From Tepidiforma thermophila (GTDB lineage: Bacteria; Chloroflexota; Dehalococcoidia; Tepidiformales; Tepidiformaceae): DNA of 64,000 bases. The stretch is taken from NCBI RefSeq assembly GCF_002563855.1, contig NZ_PDJQ01000001.1, positions 744,001 through 808,000 on the forward strand, written 5' to 3'. Below, one piece after another: positions 59,928 to 64,000 of the stretch. Both the position numbers and the translations under genes were made by a program. The notes under the pieces were generated by a model that worked only from the letters and a program-made list of their open reading frames with translations, did not search any database and was not told where the DNA came from. Each line of letters starts with the position of its first letter. Position 1 is the first letter of the stretch.

Positions 59928-62900
59928 GTGAAACTCGAGGACATCACCCCCGACGCGGTCATCCGCGGTGTCTTACCCGACGGACTTGTCACGGTCGTCA
60001 GCGTGCAGTGGCACGGTTCCGATGCCCTCACCCTCGTGTACCGCACCGGCGATGGCAAAGTCGCCGACCGCCTCCTCTACCGCGAGGACGAACCGACCAT
60101 CGAGCTCGTCGAGGCCGGCCGGCCCTGGAGCTTCGACGGCGACGGCGCAACCTACCGCCTCGCTGCGGAGGCGCACCGCATCCGCCTCGCGCACCTCTTC
60201 GACCCCGTACTCGCCGTCCACACCTCGCTCGTCGAGCCGCTGCCCCACCAGATCACCGCCGTCTACGAAGCGATGCTGCCCCGTCAGCCGCTCAGGTTCC
60301 TCCTCGCCGACGACCCCGGCGCCGGCAAAACCATCATGGCCGGCCTCCTGATTAAAGAATTGATGGTCCGTGGCGACCTCCAGCGCTGCCTTATCGTCTG
60401 CCCCGGCAGCCTCGTCGAGCAGTGGCAGGACGAACTCTCGCGACGCTTCAACCTCCCCTTCGAAATCCTCACCAACGACAAGCTCGAAGCAGCCCGCACC
60501 GGCAACTGGTTCCTCGAAAACGACCTCGCCATCGCCCGCCTCGACAAGCTCTCCCGGAACGAAGACGTCCAGCAGAAGCTCTTCGCCCAGGACAACCGCT
60601 ACGACCTCGTCGTCTGCGATGAGGCCCACAAGCTCTCGGCTACCTACTTCGGCGGCGAAGTCCAGTACACCAAGCGGTACCGGCTCGGGCAGCGCCTCTC
60701 CGAGATCACGCGTCACTTCCTGCTCATGACAGCCACGCCCCACAACGGCCGTGAGGAGGACTTCCAGCTCTTCATGGCCCTCCTCGATGGCGACCGCTTC
60801 GAAGGCCGGTTCCGCGACGGCGTCCACCAGGTCGACGTCTCCGACCTCATGCGCCGCATGGTCAAAGAGGACCTGCTCACCTTCGAGGGCAAGCCGCTCT
60901 TCCCCGAGCGCGTTGCCTACACCGTCCCTTACCAGCTCTCCGACGACGAGGCGTTCCTCTACCAGCAGGTCACCGAGTACGTCCGCGGCGAATTCAATCG
61001 CGCCGAGGCGCTGAAGAACAACAAACGCGCGGGGACCGTCGGCTTCGCCCTCACCATCCTCCAGCGGCGCCTGGCGTCCTCGCCCGAAGCCATCTACCAG
61101 TCGCTCAGGCGCCGGCGCGAACGGCTCGAGGATGAACTCCGGGAACAGCAGTTGCTCCACCGGGGCGCGAACGCTGCGCCGGCCGTCTCCACGCTGCTCC
61201 TGGACAAAGATGAAATCGAAGACCTCGAGGATGCCCCGGACAATGAGGTCGAAACCTTCGAGGAGCAGGTCCTCGACCAGGCCACCGCGGCCACGACGGT
61301 CGACGAGCTCAAGCGCGAAATCGAGACCCTCAAGCGCCTCGAAGGCCTGGCGGCCCGGGTCCGCCGGAGCGGAAGAGACACCAAATGGCGCCAGCTCTCC
61401 GACCTCCTCCACGAAATCTTCACGGACCGCGCCTTCAACGGCGCAGCACGCGAAGAGGCCGCCGCCTACGACGGGCGGCCGCTCCCGAAGCCCGTCGCTT
61501 CGCCGCACCAGAAACTCGTCATCTTCACCGAGCACCGCGACACCGTGCGGTACCTCGAGGAACGGATTGGCACGCTCTTTGGTCGCCCGGATGCCATCGC
61601 CGTCATCCACGGCGGCATGGGCCGCGAAGAGCGGCGCAAAGCCCAGGAACGCTTCCTCCACGACCCGGACGTCCGCGTCCTGCTGGCCACCGACGCCGCC
61701 GGCGAAGGCATCAACCTCCAGCGCGCCCACCTGATGGTGAACTACGACCTCCCATGGAACCCGAACCGCCTCGAGCAGCGCTTCGGGCGCATCCACCGCA
61801 TCGGGCAAACCGAGGTCTGCCATCTCTGGAACCTCGTCGCCGCCGAAACCCGTGAAGGCACCGTCTACCAGCGCCTGCTCGAAAAGCTCGATGAAGCCCG
61901 CAAGGCCCTCGGCGGCAAGGTGTTCGATGTCCTCGGCAAATTGCAGTTCGAAGGCCGGCCGTTGCGCGACCTCCTGATCGAGGCCATCCGCTACGGCGAC
62001 CAGCCCGAGGTGCGCGCCCGGCTCGAAACAGTCATCGAGAACGCCGTCGATGCCGACCACCTCCGCGAACTGCTCGAGGAGCGCGCCCTCGCCCACGACT
62101 CCATGGACTCCAGCCGGGTCGCCCGCATCCGGGAGGAGATGGAGCGCGCCGAAGCCCGCCGCCTCCAGCCGCACTACATCGAATCCTTCTTCCTCGAAGC
62201 CTTCCGCCGGCTCGGCGGCGTCATCCGCGAACGGGAGCCGCGCCGCTACGAAATCACCCACGTACCGGCCCAGGTCCGCAACCGCGATCGCCTCATCGGC
62301 CGCGGCGAACCGGTCCTCCCGCGCTACGAACGGATCACCTTCGAAAAGGAGCTCATCGCCCAGCCCGGCAAACCGCTCGCTGCGTTCGTCTGCCCCGGCC
62401 ATCCCCTCCTCGATGCCACCCTCGACCTCGTGCTCGAACGCTACCGCGACCTCCTCAGGCGCGGCACCGTCCTTGTCGACGAGCGCGACCACGGCACCAG
62501 CCCCCGCGTGCTCACCGTCCTCGAGCACGCCATCCAGGACGCGAGTCTCCTGCCCTCCGGCGAGCACCGCACCATCTCCCGGCGCCTCCTCTACGTCGAA
62601 ATGGACGCCGGGGGCCAAACGCGCCACCTCCAGTACGCCCCATACCTCGACTACCGCCCGCTCGCCCCCGGCGAGCCTCCAGCCGACGAGATCCTTGCCC
62701 GTCCCGAATGCGCCTGGATCGGCGCCCACATCGAGACCCTCGCCCGGGACCACGCCATCGCCACCGTCGTCCCTGAGCACGTCAAAGAGGTCCGCGACCG
62801 CCGCCTCGAACTGATCGAAAAGACCCGTGCCGCCGTCTACGACCGGCTGACCAAGGAGATTGCGTACTGGGACTACCGCGCCGAGCAGCTCGCCCTCGAG

Positions 62901-63509
62901 GAGCAGGCCGGTAAACCGGCCGCGCGGATGAACTCCATCGAGGCCCGCCGCCGGGCTGACGACCTTCGCGCCCGGCTCAAGCGCCGCCTCGAGGAGCTCG
63001 ACCGCGAGGCAAAGGTCTCGGCGCTGCCCCCGGTCGTCCTCGGCGGCCTCGTCGTGGTGCCCATCGGCCTCCTCGCCGCCATGACCGGCCGCTCCCTCCC
63101 CCAGCCCGCAGCCGCCGTCGATACCCAGGCCGCTGCCGCCCTTGGACGCCAGCTTGTCATGGAGATCGAACGGCAGCTCGGGTACGACCCCATCGACCGC
63201 GAGGCCGACAAACTCGGCTACGACATCGAGAGCCGGGTCGTCTCCGGGCCGCAGCGAGGCCGAATCCGATTCATCGAGGTCAAGGCCCGCGTCGCCGGCG
63301 CCGACACCGTCACCGTCACCCGCAACGAAATCCTCACCAGCCTCAACAAACCCGACGACTATATCCTCGCACTCGTCGAACTCCACACCGATGGCGGCCA
63401 TCGCGTACGCTACCTCCGCCGCCCCTTCCGACGCGAGCCCGACTTCGGCGTCACCAGCGTGAACTACGACTTTGCCGAACTCCTCGCCCGCGCCGGAGAA
63501 CCCGGATGA
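59928..63509 (+). CDS. SNF2-family helicase with C-terminal DUF3883-like domain (DrmD-like)
   Basis: This 1193-residue SNF2 ATPase has Walker A GAGKT at 131-135, DEAH at 231-234, the TATPHNGREEDF motif III, and the motif VI region QRFGRIHRIGQ near 617-627. Two long helical inserts lie between. The C-terminal 120 residues (MEIERQLGYDPIDREADKLGYDIES, then RFIEVKAR) resemble DUF3883, a nuclease-like fold. This matches DrmD of DISARM defence systems and related solitary helicases; other DISARM genes are not in the window. GTG at 59928 after AAAGGAG. Confidence 0.87.
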   Translation: MKLEDITPDAVIRGVLPDGLVTVVSVQWHGSDALTLVYRTGDGKVADRLLYREDEPTIELVEAGRPWSFDGDGATYRLAAEAHRIRLAHLFDPVLAVHTSLVEPLPHQITAVYEAMLPRQPLRFLLADDPGAGKTIMAGLLIKELMVRGDLQRCLIVCPGSLVEQWQDELSRRFNLPFEILTNDKLEAARTGNWFLENDLAIARLDKLSRNEDVQQKLFAQDNRYDLVVCDEAHKLSATYFGGEVQYTKRYRLGQRLSEITRHFLLMTATPHNGREEDFQLFMALLDGDRFEGRFRDGVHQVDVSDLMRRMVKEDLLTFEGKPLFPERVAYTVPYQLSDDEAFLYQQVTEYVRGEFNRAEALKNNKRAGTVGFALTILQRRLASSPEAIYQSLRRRRERLEDELREQQLLHRGANAAPAVSTLLLDKDEIEDLEDAPDNEVETFEEQVLDQATAATTVDELKREIETLKRLEGLAARVRRSGRDTKWRQLSDLLHEIFTDRAFNGAAREEAAAYDGRPLPKPVASPHQKLVIFTEHRDTVRYLEERIGTLFGRPDAIAVIHGGMGREERRKAQERFLHDPDVRVLLATDAAGEGINLQRAHLMVNYDLPWNPNRLEQRFGRIHRIGQTEVCHLWNLVAAETREGTVYQRLLEKLDEARKALGGKVFDVLGKLQFEGRPLRDLLIEAIRYGDQPEVRARLETVIENAVDADHLRELLEERALAHDSMDSSRVARIREEMERAEARRLQPHYIESFFLEAFRRLGGVIREREPRRYEITHVPAQVRNRDRLIGRGEPVLPRYERITFEKELIAQPGKPLAAFVCPGHPLLDATLDLVLERYRDLLRRGTVLVDERDHGTSPRVLTVLEHAIQDASLLPSGEHRTISRRLLYVEMDAGGQTRHLQYAPYLDYRPLAPGEPPADEILARPECAWIGAHIETLARDHAIATVVPEHVKEVRDRRLELIEKTRAAVYDRLTKEIAYWDYRAEQLALEEQAGKPAARMNSIEARRRADDLRARLKRRLEELDREAKVSALPPVVLGGLVVVPIGLLAAMTGRSLPQPAAAVDTQAAAALGRQLVMEIERQLGYDPIDREADKLGYDIESRVVSGPQRGRIRFIEVKARVAGADTVTVTRNEILTSLNKPDDYILALVELHTDGGHRVRYLRRPFRREPDFGVTSVNYDFAELLARAGEPG

Positions 63510-63600
63510 CATCGCATGGGGGTCAGCTCCCGCCATGTAACGAATCTGTCGCCACCGCTGCGGGTGCCATGGGGTTGCCGCGTCGGCAGGGAGGCCGGAA

Positions 63601-64000
63601 TTGCTGACCAGGCTTGCAATCCGTAACTTCAAGCTTTTTGAGAGCGTCGAGATTGAACTTGGCGAGCGCGTCGTTTTCGTCGGCCCAAACAATTCGGGCA
63701 AAACCTCTGCACTTCAGGCGCTTGCGCTCTGGCATGCAGGTGTCAGGCGCTGGGTCGAAAAACGTGGTGCCGGCAACGTCCCGAAAGAGCGAGCTGGCGT
63801 CACCATCAACCGCAAAGACTTGATTGCGCTCCCGGTCCCCGCAGCAAACCTCCTCTGGCGTGACCTCCACGTGCGCGAAGGCTACCGCGACGCAGGCCGG
63901 CAGAAGACGCGCAACGTCCTGATCGAAATTGACGTCGACGGCATGACCTCGGGCGCAATCTGGACGACCCGCCTCGAGTTCGATTACGCGAACGAAGAAT
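63601..64000 (+). CDS. AAA/OLD-type ATPase (partial, 3' end outside window)
   Basis: TTG at 63601 follows GGGAGG. The visible 133 residues begin LTRLAIRNFKLFESVEIELGERVVFVGPNNSGKT, an ABC-like ATPase start with Walker A at 28-35, as in OLD nucleases and RecF/SMC-like defence ATPases. LIEIDVDGMTSG follows. The remainder lies beyond the window. It follows the helicase gene by 91 bases on the same strand, so a joint defence function is likely but unproven. Confidence 0.82.
   Translation, partial: MLTRLAIRNFKLFESVEIELGERVVFVGPNNSGKTSALQALALWHAGVRRWVEKRGAGNVPKERAGVTINRKDLIALPVPAANLLWRDLHVREGYRDAGRQKTRNVLIEIDVDGMTSGAIWTTRLEFDYANEE

Noticed and set aside
59973-63701. A 1242-codon open frame on the minus strand across the helicase gene
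   Set aside because: It is antisense to a clear SNF2 helicase with all motifs; such long shadows arise from strong third-base GC bias.

Overview
This window is very GC-rich, with strong G/C preference at third codon positions and frequent GTG and TTG starts. Its housekeeping content (AmaP/Asp23-type and ScpB domains, GatD, Lgt, MtaB, MnmA, RsfS) and a type III-A CRISPR locus suggest a thermophilic or thermotolerant bacterium, most plausibly Chloroflexota of the Dehalococcoidia/Tepidiforma kind. That placement is inferred; no rRNA or tRNA gene was seen to confirm it.

Positions 1-40044 are a dense chromosomal backbone of short operons on both strands. They include an oligopeptide-type ABC transporter (permease and binding protein), a LigD-type polymerase domain, an SDR next to a phosphotriesterase-family hydrolase, two tandem secreted paralogues, sugar or envelope genes (hexapeptide acyltransferase, glycosyltransferase-like protein, DegT aminotransferase), an MFS exporter, and RNA modification enzymes (TrmH-type, MtaB, MnmA). 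An AmaP-like membrane protein is fused in frame to ScpB and is followed by an RRM protein, GatD and Lgt. Redox enzymes, hydrolases, small regulators and a DUF318 permease pair complete this part. Two intergenic regions carry heptameric GCTCCCN tandem repeats.

Positions 40045-64000 are a defence island. CRISPR array 1 (26 repeats) comes first, then unrecognised genes, two of which are divergent paralogues of one family. A complete type III-A effector operon on the minus strand follows (cas10/csm1, csm2, csm3, csm4, csm5, cas6). Divergent from it are a CARF-HEPN ribonuclease gene, cas1 and cas2, leading into CRISPR array 2 (18 repeats). The two arrays face the same way, share leader features, and their repeats differ at one base. 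One spacer in each array shares a 17-base block, which suggests both sampled the same invader gene.

Downstream of array 2 the DNA is decayed and mosaic. It holds a three-frame remnant of a type I restriction methylase (hsdM C-terminus), an intact MntA-HepT toxin-antitoxin pair, short or interrupted ORFs, and a relict pair of degenerate CRISPR repeats. Two further defence-type genes close the window: a large SNF2-family helicase with a C-terminal nuclease-like domain (DrmD-like), and an AAA/OLD-type ATPase cut by the window end.

Expected joint working: Cas6 processes transcripts of both arrays; the Csm complex binds target RNA; Cas10 makes cyclic oligoadenylate through its GGDD palm; the CARF-HEPN protein responds with RNA cleavage; Cas1-Cas2 extend the arrays. 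The unrecognised paralogues between array 1 and cas6 are the best candidates for something undescribed.
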